Shown here one piece after another: positions 1 through 12,000 of a stretch of DNA of 64,000 nucleotides. The notes below the pieces were generated by a model. The model saw nothing but the letters and a program-made list of their open reading frames with translations, had not been told where the DNA came from and searched no databases. This DNA comes from Nitzschia sp. DOCU1 (Eukaryota; Bacillariophyta; Bacillariophyceae; Bacillariales; Bacillariaceae): NCBI GenBank assembly GCA_951394045.1, contig OX595989.1, forward strand, positions 186,001 through 250,000, written 5' to 3'. The position numbers and the translations under genes were made by a program. Within the stretch, counting starts at the first letter, position 1; each line of letters starts with the position of its first letter.

Positions 1-476
1 TGGAAAAAATCATCTGCCGTCACTTTTTGAATTCGTCGTGGACTTTGAATGGGAACTTGCAATTTCGACGACGACAATGGCGGCGCGGCCTCTGCCTTGA
101 AAAAGTCATCATCAGTATTCGCGTCATGACCACTGCCATCATGGCTCCAGTTGACTTGTTTGGACTGAAAGCAGGGCGTCGCGATAGTGGAGACTTCATC
201 TTCTTCTTTACGGATGGGAGTAATGGGCACAGTGGATGATGCGAAACTTGTGGGCACCAAAGGCGCCACTAGTCGGCCCGCCGACATGGGCGTCGTGTTG
301 GAGGAATCGTCCTGTTGTTGTGACGTGAATCCGACCGAGATTTCTTCTTCTTCTAGTGGCTCGATAATGTTGTTCGTGGTGGCAGTGGTAACAGCATCCG
401 CCAGCACTTCTTTCTGTGGACGAGAGTTGCCCCCCGCGGCAGTAGCGACGGCCTCTTTTGACCCACAAGAGCCCAT
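1..476 (-). CDS. 5' part of a hypothetical N-myristoylated protein (runs off the window)
   Basis: A minus-strand frame opens at the ATG at 476-474 and stays open to base 1, giving 158 codons with no stop, so the gene is cut by the window edge. The N-terminus reads MGSCGSK: Gly2, Ser6 and Lys7 fit the eukaryotic N-myristoylation consensus and Cys4 could be palmitoylated, so I infer membrane attachment. The rest is low-complexity and Ser/Thr/Glu rich (EPLEEEEISVGF, ITPIRKEEDEVSTIATP, QVPIQSPRRIQKV), with several S/T-P sites, and looks disordered. No domain is recognised. Codon use looks real (GCC, ACC, TCC) and no other frame here is convincing. The product could be a membrane-tethered scaffold or the N-terminal tail of a kinase or phosphatase, which only downstream sequence would tell. 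Confidence 0.6.
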   Translation of the reverse strand, partial: MGSCGSKEAVATAAGGNSRPQKEVLADAVTTATTNNIIEPLEEEEISVGFTSQQQDDSSNTTPMSAGRLVAPLVPTSFASSTVPITPIRKEEDEVSTIATPCFQSKQVNWSHDGSGHDANTDDDFFKAEAAPPLSSSKLQVPIQSPRRIQKVTADDFF

Positions 477-768
477 GGCGTGCAACGACGGCCGATTGTG
501 CTAAAGAGTCGGCTTTCGCAACATTTTAGTCGTCATAGTAGTAGTGGCAAGAGACGATGACGACGGCCGATGATGAAAGCAAGGAGAGAAAGAAAATGGG
601 TCCATCCATCACACGGAACACGAATCATCATGGTGTGAAGAAGTCATCGGTCATCATTCCCGGTCTTGGCTGGGCTGGCTCGAAAATAGACTTTCCCGCC
701 AAAACGACTAAAGCGACTTTCACCGAAGCCTCCGCTGGCGATGATGTCATTCAAATCGCGTGATATGA
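477..768. other. Intergenic, upstream of the gene ending at base 1
   Basis: This short region would carry the promoter of the minus-strand gene that starts at 476. A plus-strand ORF of 68 codons (557-763) overlaps it but shows no recognisable feature, so I do not call it a gene. No clear TATA box or repeat is seen. Confidence 0.4.
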
Positions 769-2959
769 TTGGTTTATCTAAAAGCTACCGCGGGAAGGGT
801 GCAGAGAATGATAGCGGGGGGTGTTTCGAGCGTTTTGGAGCTGTGGAAGATGTGGAGCAGACGACAATGGCTTGAATCTCGAGCACTTCGTTTCACCGTG
901 GAAATAAGTGCAAAGCTGGCTGGCCTGGATGATGGGGACGAGGACTTCCGATACAAACTTATACCCTCCGCTGAAAAGGACTTGGAAGAAGCGCGTGCGC
1001 AGGTGCGGCAAGACAAGACAAGCAATGGGCGAGGCTTCCGAGAGGTATCATACGAAAGACGAGGTTTTGAGGGAATGGATGACGTCCGCTTCTAACAGCC
1101 GGGAGGCTAGCAGCATTTCTAGCCAAACCTTTTGATCGAGACCGGTCCCAGCTTTTACTGTCTGTCGCCAAGCTGAAGGCCGAGCTAACATGGCGAGATC
1201 ACTGAACATGTGGCAAGAAATCGGAACAAGTATGATTTTGAACTACATCGATATTGTACAAACCAGTCGTACTTGGGAGATCCCTTGTTGCGGGAATTGG
1301 TTGTTGCCAAGTGCAATTCGGAGGCGTTGGTACTCGTAGCCGGCCTGGTCATTTCTTTGAGCGAAACAGCCGGGATGGAGGCAGTCAAATCTATAATGTC
1401 GGAAGATTTGTGTCCAAGCCGCCCGAGAAGCTATCATTAAGTTGCATGCACTCGACTGATCATGATTCGGAAGAAAGAGTTGTGCGATGCAACGGAATTG
1501 CACATGCACTAGCATCGCAAAAGCCAGCGATCTACTTCTGAATTGCGTGGGCCTGGACGAAGTGGAAGGGATACTAGTGGGTTGTTTTGAATTGGCTGGA
1601 TCTAGTGGTCCCAATGCCGTGCCAGAGACGCCCGTGGCTCTGATCCGCGATGGATACTGATCCAGGCGCGGCGACTAGGAGGGAGAAGATTTATGGATCG
1701 ATACGGTGCTACCATGGATCACCTAGAACGTATCCGTTCGAGCTGTGGTTGCCAAGGCTGCTTCTTCTGAATTACAAGTTACGTGACGACAAGCTTCATG
1801 GATACCGAAATGACTATTATTCCGACTCTGTCAGGATGATGCGCCACCGAATGGTGAGGTTCCCCGGCCGTCGTTGGACCTCCTTGGGTTCGTAGAACCG
1901 AGAATATGGTACCATTCCGTGACGCAAAAGGGGCTTTGCTTCTGCCAGTCTCATCATGCACGTCGTTGAATCGCTCGATAGAACGGACGAAAAAGTCGTT
2001 GGAGTATCGTTATTGGAGTATCTTCGACAATTCGGCAACCGCCTTCCGATCATGACCAGCTCTTGATCCGGATTCTTCGGCAGCTATCGGACGACGCAAC
2101 GGATCTATTACAGTCCGTTCGGACGGCGCTACAACACTTTCATCTTGCGTTCCAAACTGGGCAGGAAATCAAGTCCTAAGGAGCGCATCAACCGATGGAT
2201 CAGATCATTCCTTCCGATGGTATCGTCGCTACTCATAGTTGACGATGACGAAGAAATTTCCTGCCGGTATCGATGAGATTTGCTTGTTTACGACCAGCGG
2301 TTACTAATGTCAACGGCAATCTATCAGCCGACAAAATTCGAGAAGCCACACCAACGTGAAGAAGTTACAATCGTCGAGATACATAAGCATATTCCCAGCA
2401 ACATGATCTACTACACTTTCAAGGCAATGAACGACTGTAAAGGCACAAGAACGACGAACAGTTAGGGAGTGTTTTCGCTCGAGTCCATCGACATTGGATG
2501 AAGCAACTAGCAGTCTGGTTTCGGTGGACCAGGGGGTCGTTCATGAATCACAACGACGAGAGAACGTGACTGAGTGTCTCATGAAAGATCTTGTTCAGAC
2601 CGGATAGGATTCTTGCAAACGCTACGAGTTTGAGATTCTAGATATTCTCATTGCACAGTTTTGACTTTTTGGGACGCTGGGCATTGGTGGAAGTACCCAC
2701 TACACGATCTTTCAAAAACTTCTCGCCTTGCAAACAGAGCTTCTTGCGAAACTTGATGGTACTTCATCGACTGAAGATTTTCGAAGAAGTGGGCTGCGGT
2801 GATTGGCTTTGGTTTAGGGATATGCTGGTTGCAATACTCCCGTCTCTTCTTGGAACTCAACTTTCTTGGGTCGGATCCAGAGCCCAGTTTGATTCTATGT
2901 TGCGCCTGCTCTACGACGCGGAGATTGCATGGTTACGATCACCTTTCGGAGCACAGTAG
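769..2959 (+). pseudogene. Decayed protein-coding relic, family unknown
   Basis: Plus-strand stretches look coding (charged helical segments such as AEKDLEEARAQVRQDK near 970-1020, then VESLDRTDEKVVGVSLLEYL near 1960 and IRILRQLSDDATDLLQSVRT near 2070), but they sit in different frames and are broken by stops every 30-100 codons. The last segment (about 2651-2959) reads WFRDMLVAILPSLLG and stops at 2957-2959. The simplest reading is an old gene for a large, partly coiled-coil protein that has collected frameshifts and stops. I do not recognise the family, and the boundaries are approximate. An alternative is a multi-exon gene whose introns I cannot place, but no convincing GT...AG pairs restore a single frame. 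Confidence 0.35.
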
Positions 2960-3735
2960 TCGCAGAACAAAGTAGTAATATCATCCCTACCAGTGTGCAT
3001 TACTACATCAGCCATGATTGGGTGTCTGGACAAGTAAAAAAGGCACTCTATCTCTCGAAGGCATTTTGACCAGGCGCCGATCGGCTCAGGGGTGCTATCT
3101 GTACCTGGTACCAGGTACTGCGAACCCTTGCATGCATCATACCTAGTTCTACCGGTAGAGTCGTAATGACACTGTAGCAAAATGGAGAACCAGCATGTCC
3201 ATCGAAGCGCAACCATCTTATTTATTATCCACAATTCTCTATTTAATATCCCCAGCCTTCATGAATGACGACAACCTCCTTATAATCAAGGAGGTGTCCC
3301 TTGATGACTATGTTCCGCCCTTCGGATGCCCAACTTCCCTTTTGACTGAAGGAATTAGTACTTCTTACTTCTCCCCAATATGGTGTTTCCGAATTCGACG
3401 ATCGACGTCATTCACCGAGCTGAAACGAAACCTATGCCTCAAGTGGAACTGATCGAAGTAAAGGTCCTCCTCATCCATAAACGAAATCCGTCATGTCTGG
3501 AGAGAATAGTTTTACGACATTACAAACAGCGCGCGGAACGCCCGAACATCGACACATTTTGCTGGCATTTGCCACACATATTCTTTGCTTGATCGTTTCG
3601 CTACGTACTTTTCGTACTTTGAAACTCATGAAGTGAAAGCCACAGAAGTAATCTCCACAAAACTCAGGATCAAAATCTTCCCAAGCTGCTGTTGTTTCTA
3701 CATTCATCGCAGTCGCTTTGCATCGAATTATCAGC
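2960..3735. other. Intergenic with an 18-bp perfect palindrome and a CTACCGGTAG site
   Basis: No gene is supported. The stretch holds a perfect 18-bp palindrome (3101-3118) and one perfect copy of the palindrome CTACCGGTAG (3149-3158), which recurs through the window. Confidence 0.5.
3101..3118. repeat. Perfect 18-bp palindrome
   Basis: GTACCTGGTACCAGGTAC is identical to its own reverse complement. It could be a dimeric transcription-factor site or chance; no gene start is close. Confidence 0.8.
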
Positions 3736-4104
3736 ATGCCGCCGTTGCGACAACAACACCAAGAACAAGAGGACCGTGGGGAGGACGGGCGACAAGATAC
3801 TCGTTATGCTGCAGCAGAAAGCTCAAGCCAAGACGAAGATGCTAGTCGTCACATGGTGAACAACACTAACGGTGGCAACTCTGGTTCGTCCCGGGGAGAG
3901 CATCAGGCGATGGTCTCGTTCTGCCAGCAATATCATAATCCAAACGTTTTCGTGGGAAGTCATCATCTACTACCGCCGCAGCTGACAGACGCCGCCGCCG
4001 TGATAACGGCCTGTTCGCTCACGACCGTCGTAAGCATTATCGATAGTGTTCTAGACCTGCTTGCTCGTGATACAATGGATGAAGACGACACCCGGTCGCC
4101 CTAA
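3736..4104 (+). CDS. Small hypothetical protein with a VSIID...MDEDxTR tail
   Basis: The frame is 122 codons from the ATG at 3736; an in-frame ATG lies 18 bases upstream at 3718, and either could be used. The N-terminal half is very hydrophilic (Gln/Glu/Asp/Ser rich: QQHQEQEDRGEDGRQD), then comes a hydrophobic helix-like stretch (AAAVITACSLTTVVSIIDSV) and an acidic end (LLARDTMDEDDTRSP). The last part matches the hypothetical gene on the minus strand at 40582-41181, which reads VSIIDAVEEILKEDEMDEDE at the matching place. Two unlinked genes sharing this signature support a real protein family. Function is unknown. The frame could be truncated: the sequence after the stop stays open in another frame for about 50 codons. 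Confidence 0.5.
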   Translation: MPPLRQQHQEQEDRGEDGRQDTRYAAAESSSQDEDASRHMVNNTNGGNSGSSRGEHQAMVSFCQQYHNPNVFVGSHHLLPPQLTDAAAVITACSLTTVVSIIDSVLDLLARDTMDEDDTRSP

Positions 4105-6492
4105 CTTTGGACATTGGTGGGTCAACGAAGATGATGCTAAGAATGACATTTTTGGAAACGTTTTTGGGAAGAGGCCCCCTCCCCTTCTTCTTGCGCGGAG
4201 TATCGTCGAGAAAACTGCCGGAACATTCTCGTTCTAGCAGCAGCAAACAGTAAAATAAATCATGATAGAACCGTATACAATAAACCCCAGCAGCACCATC
4301 GTCTTATGGAGCCCTCTTCCGTTTGTCCATCATATCAAGAGGGTTGGTAGTAAAGGCATGAGTACGCAAGAGCCGGGGTCTGCTGCCTCAGGTTGTAGTT
4401 CAACATCATTGGCCGCTGTTCCTCCCGCCGCGAAAATGTGGTGCCGCTGCGCCTAGTCCGTCTGGTGGGACATTCCGTCACCGCCACTGGTAGAACGGTT
4501 TGGTATTGCAACCGCGGCAGACGAGGAGGACATTATGATGAGCACAGGACAACAACAAATCGTCAATGAGCGGCCATTTCAAGATGAATGTCCGTGCTGC
4601 CAAGCCGACTATCGACCAGTGATCGTACTGCTACTGTGGTGACCGAAGATTGCATTCCACGGGATCGAGACGAAGAGAGAGGCACCCCATTGATGCCATA
4701 GAGGAAGGATGCATTCCACGGGATCGAAACGAAGAGAGAGGCACCCCATTGATGCCATAGAGGAAGGATTGCCCAGCAGCAGGAGCCCGGTTTACTGTTG
4801 TCATTGTTGCCTTCACCACTTTGGATCCCTGGTATTTCTCTCCCAGCCCCAAAGCACCAAGAAGAAAGAAGAACTTGAGCAAACAAAAAGACAAATGAGA
4901 TGACAAGCAAGTGTCTCCTTGGCCATCAACGTTCGATAATGACGTCAAAAGTTCTTCGTTCGGCCGATTATGACTGACCCCGACGTCCAGGACGTACTGC
5001 CGTAACAGCTCTTGACGAAGACTTTCATCTGCGAAAAGTAGCAAAGCGATGGTGGCATCACCATCACATTGAGCCTAGGATCATGTAAACGTTCCGTGTT
5101 GAATATCGCACGGTCATCGTCATGACTATATACTAGCGATTGATTTCATAATGGCTTACCAGTAATCCTCGCAGGCCGTGGCTATGGCGCATCCATCCAC
5201 TCAGTATTATGGTCTGTTCCGTTCCTCCAGGGTTGCTTCTTGCTTGCAGCACAACACACGATCAAAAACGCACAGTCACACACCATGACTGCTCCAGTTC
5301 CCCCAGAGGCGTAGTATAAGTAGTAGACGGCTTCCAAGCAACCCCGTCGCCTAGCCTGAATCTGGGAAGTCCCCATTCGAATTATCATGCCTTGACACGA
5401 CAATGCACGCCGCGATTCCTACTAATGCCCCGTCGGACAAACGCCGTTTTAGCTTCATAGTAGCAGTAGGTAGGTAGCTAGCTGGTCGCCATGATGGTAC
5501 ATCGCTCTTGGTTTACGCGCTCGCTGTCTGCAAGCACAGCAAGGAAGAAAATGATCCTTGCTTGCGCTGCTGCATTCACAAGGAACTCTGGCCCCTGCTT
5601 CATTGGATTACGGCTGAAAGCCTCATTGCGTCTCTTGAATCCATCTTGAAAATGCTGGATGTGCATACCGATAGAAAACAATGATGCTGCGTCGAGTAGA
5701 AGTAGGTGTGCACTACTGTACCTAGTTGACTCTCTCTACCTGAAACGCCAGCTCAGGTCTCGTCCGAATCTCATCGTCGTTCAGTGCCAGCATGCCAGCA
5801 CAATCGGTCCATGGCGTCATTTTCACCAAACACAACGCGCCCTTCCGTCGGCAAGGAAAAAAGGTAAAACACCACGCTCCCCCCGTGCTACGGACCCAAG
5901 TTGTCGTGTCGTTACGTTTGCAATTTTATTGCAACAACAAGGGGCCTTCAAGGTTGTCGTGGTATGAGAGTCTCATGGTGTCGCCGCGAGGGTGGATGAG
6001 CGAGATGGCGGCCCAGCAATCTTTTTGGGACGCATTGATCGTTCGTGTCGAATAAGTCAACAATGTATGTATGTATGTTTGCACTTATTAGAGTAGTATC
6101 GATATATGGTTACCGGTCACATATCGGAAGTACGGTTGAATTTGGTCGTATCGGCCAATCCCTACAGTACTGTGGAGTTCGCTGAAATAGTTAGTGCGTG
6201 GCGGTGATCCAATTCCTTCTGATCCCGTCAGTGTCTGACTGACGCACGAAGAATCATCTTCTTTCGCTCGCTTTGAGCAATAATTACCTATTTCACCGAA
6301 AAGACAAAGAACAAGCCCTTCGTCAACCCGAAGAACGGAGGATCGTTCTATTTACCGGCCTTTATTTCTTCAACGCAAAAAGTAAATTGCTCCGATCACC
6401 GTGAAAGCGAGAATCGGTACCATTTGATTTCACAACCTTTGGATGCACTGGACAACGACCATAGTTCCTACCAGTTTTAGAAGAGAAGCGAA
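4105..6492. other. Long intergenic region, no gene recognised
   Basis: About 2.4 kb without a convincing gene. It holds a 59-bp tandem duplication (4652-4769), a perfect TGACGTCA bZIP/CRE-type site (4940-4947), a short GTAG-type simple repeat near 5467-5480 and (ATGT)n near 6063-6080. A short frame around 4500-4640 contains ERPFQDECPCCQADYR, with a CPCC pair, but it is not bounded by plausible start or splice sites. The last 20 bases lead into the gene at 6493. Confidence 0.5.
4652..4769. repeat. 59-bp tandem duplication, two copies
   Basis: Copy 1 is 4652-4710 and copy 2 is 4711-4769, directly abutting. By eye they differ at one base (GATCGAGACG against GATCGAAACG). The unit length is not a multiple of three and no supported gene covers it, so it is a recent non-coding duplication. 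Confidence 0.95.
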
Positions 6493-8418
6493 ATGAAAAT
6501 GATGAGAAAATCTTCCTCTTGGAGTGGATTGAGAACGGAGGAGGAGGACATCGGATGTGGTGCTGGTGGTGCTACAACGCCTACCAAGGGATTTTGGAAA
6601 CGAGGCAACTTGCGTGGCATTAGCAGCCAAAATCAAGCGTGTTCGGAGATGGAATTGCGAAGGCAGCAATTCCTTGCCTCCAAAGGTCATCGAAGTGCCT
6701 CTGACCTACAAAGTGCAGAACTGCAAGAACATGCAGGTCTTCCGACTCAAGATAATGCTCGACCCACCATCACCAGGGTCTCTAGCAATCGTTCCCTGAG
6801 AAGCGTACGATCGGTGAGTTCCAGAAACAGCCTACGGTCGATGGGCTCCAGGAACAGCTTAAGGTCAATGGGTTCCAAACGCAGCTTTCAGCAAGATTTC
6901 ATTGACGAAGGAGATGGAACCATGCAACTATTTGGACTCATGATGGATAAGAAGGAGCGGGGAGCAGCGAGGATCCCATCGAAACCGCCTGCAACTGTGG
7001 AGACAACGTCGACGTACCTACCTCGCTCCATCGATGATAGTGACACTGAAGGCGACGATGTTTCCGTTTTGAGTGCGGACGACGATGACATCGAGCAACA
7101 GCAGATCGAACCTACGAAAAGTCAAAATGGCCTAATGCAATCCATGCCTGGTACAGATCTGAACCTAGATCAAGATAAGGAGCAGGATGCCCCTTCCGGC
7201 TGCTATTCCATGCAACAAGAATTGCTCCAGGATGACGCTGTTGAATATAAGAGATTCAGGAAACCTTCGGCGGCACAGACCACCAGGCCCACTGAAAAAG
7301 AATCGACCGCTCAAAAAAAGTTAGCTGGACGACGCAAGGGGCCTCTCTCTGGGAGTATGTCCGACTTGTTGGCTCTACTGGAGTCCGAGGTGAAGCAGAT
7401 CAAGCAATCTCCGGGTAGTCACTGCAGCAGGGAACAGCCGAATAAACCCACTGACCGTCTCCAGGCCAGAGTGAATGAGCTTACACTTCGGGCTCAGCAG
7501 AAGTCAGCAGGAGAGCCTAGTCAAATTCCTGCCGGCCGCAAGACTTTGCCATACATCAGACACGAAGATATGGAAGACAGTGAATCAGACGATTCAGATG
7601 ACAGCAGCTATTCCGATGTTTCAACTACTGACCATGGGAGCAGCTACTTTGGGGATTTGTCTCACAACCCTGTTGGAGATATATCTCAACATCAGTCCAA
7701 TGAAGCATCCGATGCACGGCTCCACCCGGTGCGTGGCAACATCCCTAGCGATCAAGCTTCTTGCGTCTCGGATAGCACTTGGACTCAGTTTACGATCAAG
7801 ACGAATCAAACGCCTTCGGGGGGGCTCGAGATGCCCAGCAGCAGCAAATATCCCCCCACAGGAGGGCCTTCTCCGACGCGAGTCATGGCCCTCAATGATA
7901 TCACGGAGAACCAAGCTGCTTCGAACATGGCTGCTGATCCACCAGCACGGATACCCTCTCCGGTTCTTGAGGAACCAGAAGTACCCTTGGTCACGAATCG
8001 TGTCTTGCCTAAAGTGATTTCGTTTAATTCGCTTCCTGTCGACGCTATTGAAGACGATGTCTCGGTTATGTCTACACATGGGAAGAAGGTCATTCGCAAG
8101 AAAACGTCCACTGTCACCGTCTCGACCGATCCCGAGACGACGGCAGAGGACTATGATCACGAAGTTGAAAGTTTATCTGACCACTCGGACTCCAGTTCTG
8201 AATTCAGCGTTGGTGATCAACTTCTGAGGGAGTTGCTGGAAGAAAGCGACAAGAAGTCATCGCTATCTTGCAGCAACGGCGACAAGAACGACAGCGACGA
8301 TTGCAGCAGTCAAAATGTACGTTATGATGCTGCCCGGAGGAAAGGCAAGCAGCACAGCAAAATAGCAGGAGACAGGAGGCCGAACCATTACTACTATTCC
8401 GGCAGGTTGCACCAATGA
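6493..8418 (+). CDS. Ser-rich hypothetical protein, short paralogue of a tandem pair
   Basis: An uninterrupted 641-codon frame starts at MKMMRKSSSWSGLRTEEED. It is a clear paralogue of the next gene (9005-12301). Both share this N-terminus, an S-R-S repeat block (residues about 93-130: SNRSLRSVRSVSSRNSLRSM, then SMGSRNSLRSMGSKRSF), the segment EYKRFRKPSAAQTTRP, the block GSMSDLLALLESEVKQI (near residue 287), IPSDQASCVSDSTWTQFTIK and the acidic ESLSDHSDSSSEFS near residue 562. No signal peptide, membrane segment or known domain is seen; the protein looks largely disordered and phosphorylation-prone. It ends shortly after the acidic block and lacks the roughly 330-residue Lys/Arg/Ser tail of its neighbour. 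A 12-base leader just before the ATG (AAGAGAAGCGAA) resembles that of gene 2. Function is unknown. Confidence 0.85.
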   Translation: MKMMRKSSSWSGLRTEEEDIGCGAGGATTPTKGFWKRGNLRGISSQNQACSEMELRRQQFLASKGHRSASDLQSAELQEHAGLPTQDNARPTITRVSSNRSLRSVRSVSSRNSLRSMGSRNSLRSMGSKRSFQQDFIDEGDGTMQLFGLMMDKKERGAARIPSKPPATVETTSTYLPRSIDDSDTEGDDVSVLSADDDDIEQQQIEPTKSQNGLMQSMPGTDLNLDQDKEQDAPSGCYSMQQELLQDDAVEYKRFRKPSAAQTTRPTEKESTAQKKLAGRRKGPLSGSMSDLLALLESEVKQIKQSPGSHCSREQPNKPTDRLQARVNELTLRAQQKSAGEPSQIPAGRKTLPYIRHEDMEDSESDDSDDSSYSDVSTTDHGSSYFGDLSHNPVGDISQHQSNEASDARLHPVRGNIPSDQASCVSDSTWTQFTIKTNQTPSGGLEMPSSSKYPPTGGPSPTRVMALNDITENQAASNMAADPPARIPSPVLEEPEVPLVTNRVLPKVISFNSLPVDAIEDDVSVMSTHGKKVIRKKTSTVTVSTDPETTAEDYDHEVESLSDHSDSSSEFSVGDQLLRELLEESDKKSSLSCSNGDKNDSDDCSSQNVRYDAARRKGKQHSKIAGDRRPNHYYYSGRLHQ

Positions 8419-9004
8419 TGGTACCTTCTCCTAAGCTAGCACATAGCACCACCACCTTGCTTCCTTTGGCGAAACATTCTCGAGGATGAAGGAAGGTGCT
8501 CTAACTACTACTTAAGTTTTTCAAATAGGATGTGAATTTGGCGCAAGAAATGCTCTACTATTATTAGTGCTCTCGGGACGCTTGTTTGAAAGGAATAGCA
8601 TGAGGAGTCGGGGATGGTTTTGTCGAACGATTTAGTCTGCACTGACGTGCTATTGTATGTACGACAATACCATCAATTCTTCCGAACGACAGAGGCTCGA
8701 AAAATTCCATCGGGTCATCGCGGGGGTCCGGTGGCCGTGATGATTAAACTTACCGGTACTCAACTCGGGGGTACGGAGAATTGTTTTTCCTTTGTATTTT
8801 TAATTAATGCGATGACCCTTTCTTTCTTCAATAGAAGAATGAATCGAATCAGAGATAACCTTTGAACGTTTGTGTGTGGGACACCACTATGTACCTTCTC
8901 GGGGTCATTTCGATCCCACATCAGGCGATGAGAGCTCGTCAATAGCAGTCTTGCCAATCAACAACCCCCACAAGAACTATTGGTATTACTAGAAGAGAAA
9001 AAGA
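8419..9004 (+). other. Spacer between tandem paralogues
   Basis: This 586-bp stretch separates the two paralogues. I see no remnant of the basic tail missing from the upstream gene, which argues for deletion or late tail gain rather than a simple premature stop. The last bases (AGAAGAGAAAAAGA) match the leader before 6493. A TTTTTAATTAATG stretch lies near 8795. Nothing else is seen. Confidence 0.5.
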
Positions 9005-12000
9005 ATGAAAATGATACGGAAATCTTTTTCATTGAATGGATTGAGAACCGAGGAGGACACGGGATACGGTGCTGCCACAGAATCAAAGGGAATTTCGTCG
9101 AGAGGCAGCTTCAGTGGCATTGGCCAAAACCAGTCGACTTCCAACATGATTTTCGACCCCTTGGTGTTGGAAATGGAATTGCGGCGGCAACAACTCCTTG
9201 CCTCCAAAGGTCATCGAAGCGCCTCGACTTTTTTAAGCCCGGAACTGCAACAAAGTCTGATGCAAGATCTTCGACCCAGCGTGCTGGGGAGGGCGTCTAG
9301 CAGTCGTTCACTGAAAAGCTTAAAATCGGTGGGTTCCAAACACAGTTTTCAGCAAGATTTCACCGACGAAGGAGACGGAACCATGCAGCTGCTAGGAATC
9401 TTGATGAATAGGAAAGAGCGATCGAACCCTTCAACGCCGCGGGCAGCAGCTGTGGATACAGCATCGTACCTACCTCAATCTATCGTTGATAACTCGGACG
9501 ACGTTTCCGTTTTGAGCACGGATGATACTCTGATTTCTTCAGCAATAACATCTCCGCTACCCCAGTCCAAAGTGTCACAGCAATCACCACAGTCATCTGC
9601 ACTGAACCAGATTCAACAGGAAAAGGAAGAGCTCGCAAAGATGATTGCAAAACTCGAGGCTGAGAATGAGGAAATCGAGCAGCAGATTCAACGCACGAAA
9701 AGTCAAAATAACCTCATACGCTCCATGTCGGGTAGAGATCTGACCCAACAAGATAAACATGCTCAAAATTATCTCCCAGGTGAGGTCGTTGAATATAAGA
9801 GATTCATGAAACCTTCGGCGGCACAGACCACCCTGCCCGTTGAAAAAGATTCAACCGCTTCAAAAAGGTTTGCTGGAAGACCCAAGGCGCCTCTACGTGG
9901 AAGTATGTCCGACTTGTTGGCTCTACTGGAGTCCGAAGTGAAGCAGATTGATCAAGCTCCGGCTGGTGACTCTAGTAGGGAACTACCTAATATGCCCATT
10001 GACCGTCTCCAGGCCAGAGTTAATCAGCTGACCCTTGGCGTTCAGCAGTCAGCAGGGGTAAGTCAAGTTCCCGTCGGGCACCAGACTTTGCCCCACACTC
10101 ACGATGATATGGAAGACAGCGAATCGGACTATTCAGATGACAGCTCATCCGATGTTTCGACTACTGACCGCGGGAGCAACTACGTTGGGCACAAATCTCA
10201 AGACCCCGTTGGAAATGAATCTCACTCCAAGTTCATGGATGCTTCCGAGCAGGATGCAGGGGAATGGCTAATGGCGCAACTCGTTGCTAGAAACAACACG
10301 CCCAATCAAGTAACCAATGCACCCCACCCAGTGCATGGCAACATCCCTAGCGATCAAGCTTCTTGCGTCTCAGACAGCACTTGGACTCACTTTACGATTA
10401 AGACGAATAGGACGCCTTCTGGCCGCCTCGAGACGCCCATCAGCGAGTATCTGCCCACATGGAAAACGACGGGACAACAACCTGATCCGACGCCCGATCC
10501 TCCTACACGATTCGCGACCCTTAATGATCTCAGGAACAAGGAGACTGGAGCTCCAGGCGTTATCATACCTTCTAATCGGGAAAGCATTAGAGCAGCTGTT
10601 GCCTCGACAAGAGGATTAGACCCTCCCGAAAATCGTCGGAATATCTCCCCTCATCGTCAATCACCCCCTGAGCTCCCATTTTCTGGATTGCACAGCATCC
10701 AACCTCACCTCCGTCAGAACGCTGCACAGTCGCGGTCAGCAGATCCGTCGGACTTGAGGCGACTCTCACATCAGCCGTCGGCGGCGGTGGCAGGCGTTCC
10801 AACTCACCAGCAGGATGTTGGAACTGCGACGTATCAACATCATACCACCTTCAACACACCTGTCGGTGCTTTCAACAACGAAAGCTACGTTGAGTCATAT
10901 GCTGCGGATCCACCAGCAGGGATGCCCACTATGGTTTATGAGGAACCAGAAGTACCCTTGGTCACGAGTCACGATTTGCCTCCAGTGATTTCTTTCAACT
11001 CCCTAGACGGTATTCGAGACGATGTCTCGGCTATCTCTACCAAGGGCAAGGCGGTTAATCGCAAAACGTCAGCTGCCACTGCCTCGACTGACCCCGAGAC
11101 GACTGCAGCGGGCTATGACCACGAAGTAGAAAGTTTGTCTGAACACTCGGACTCGAGCTCTGAATTCAGCTTCGGTGAACAACTCCTTAAGGAGTTAGAA
11201 GATAGTGACGAGTCTTCGTTGTCTTCCACTGGCGACAATGACGGCGACGATTCCTCTTTCTCAACCGAGAACGGATCATCCTACGACGAACAAGGAAACT
11301 ATGGGGATGAGAGTCGCAGAATGGGAGATGATGCTGCGGCCCGTAAGAAGGCCAGGAAAGAAACCAAAGACGCAGGACACCGGAAGCCTAAACAGGACGA
11401 GAAGCCAAAGAAGAGCAAGAAGGAAAGAAGCTCGGATGAAAAGAGAAAGTCGAAGCCCCGGGAAGAACGGTTGAAATCGAGTAGGTCCCTTGACAACAAA
11501 GAGAAGAAGCGATCGAAAAAAGACAGGGCCAAGTCGCCAGAGGCCAGCAGCAGAAAGACCAAAAGGTCTAGTAGCAAGTCAAAAGAAGAAGAAGACGAGC
11601 CCAAAAGCCGGTCCCGTGCTCCTACCAAGAACCGGGAGTCCCATGTCTCCGAAAAAGATTCGAAGGATTCTCGTCGTACACCAAAAGCTGCTCCGCTTCT
11701 TGAACGTGCAAAAGCAGATAGGGAACGATCCAAAGACCGGGCCTCCAAAACAAAGAGATCCTCGAGCAAGGGCGACAGTCGCAGCAAGAGCCGAGATAAA
11801 TCGGTCGATTCCACTGAATGTGCTAGACCAGAGAGTGAACGATCAAAAGATCGAGTCTCCAAAACGAAAAGATCTTCGAGCAAGGGCGAAAGTCGAGCAA
11901 GCAGACGAAGCAAGAGTCGAGAAAGATCGGTCGACTCCACTTCCAGCCTAAATCGAAGCTCACACACGGATGGTGGTGGCAGACGCATGCTTAAGCAAGG

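Noticed and set aside
4500..4640. Possible RING-like or zinc-binding peptide (ERPFQDECPCCQADYR)
   Set aside because: Only one Cys pair, no further ligands, and no start or splice site to make an exon.
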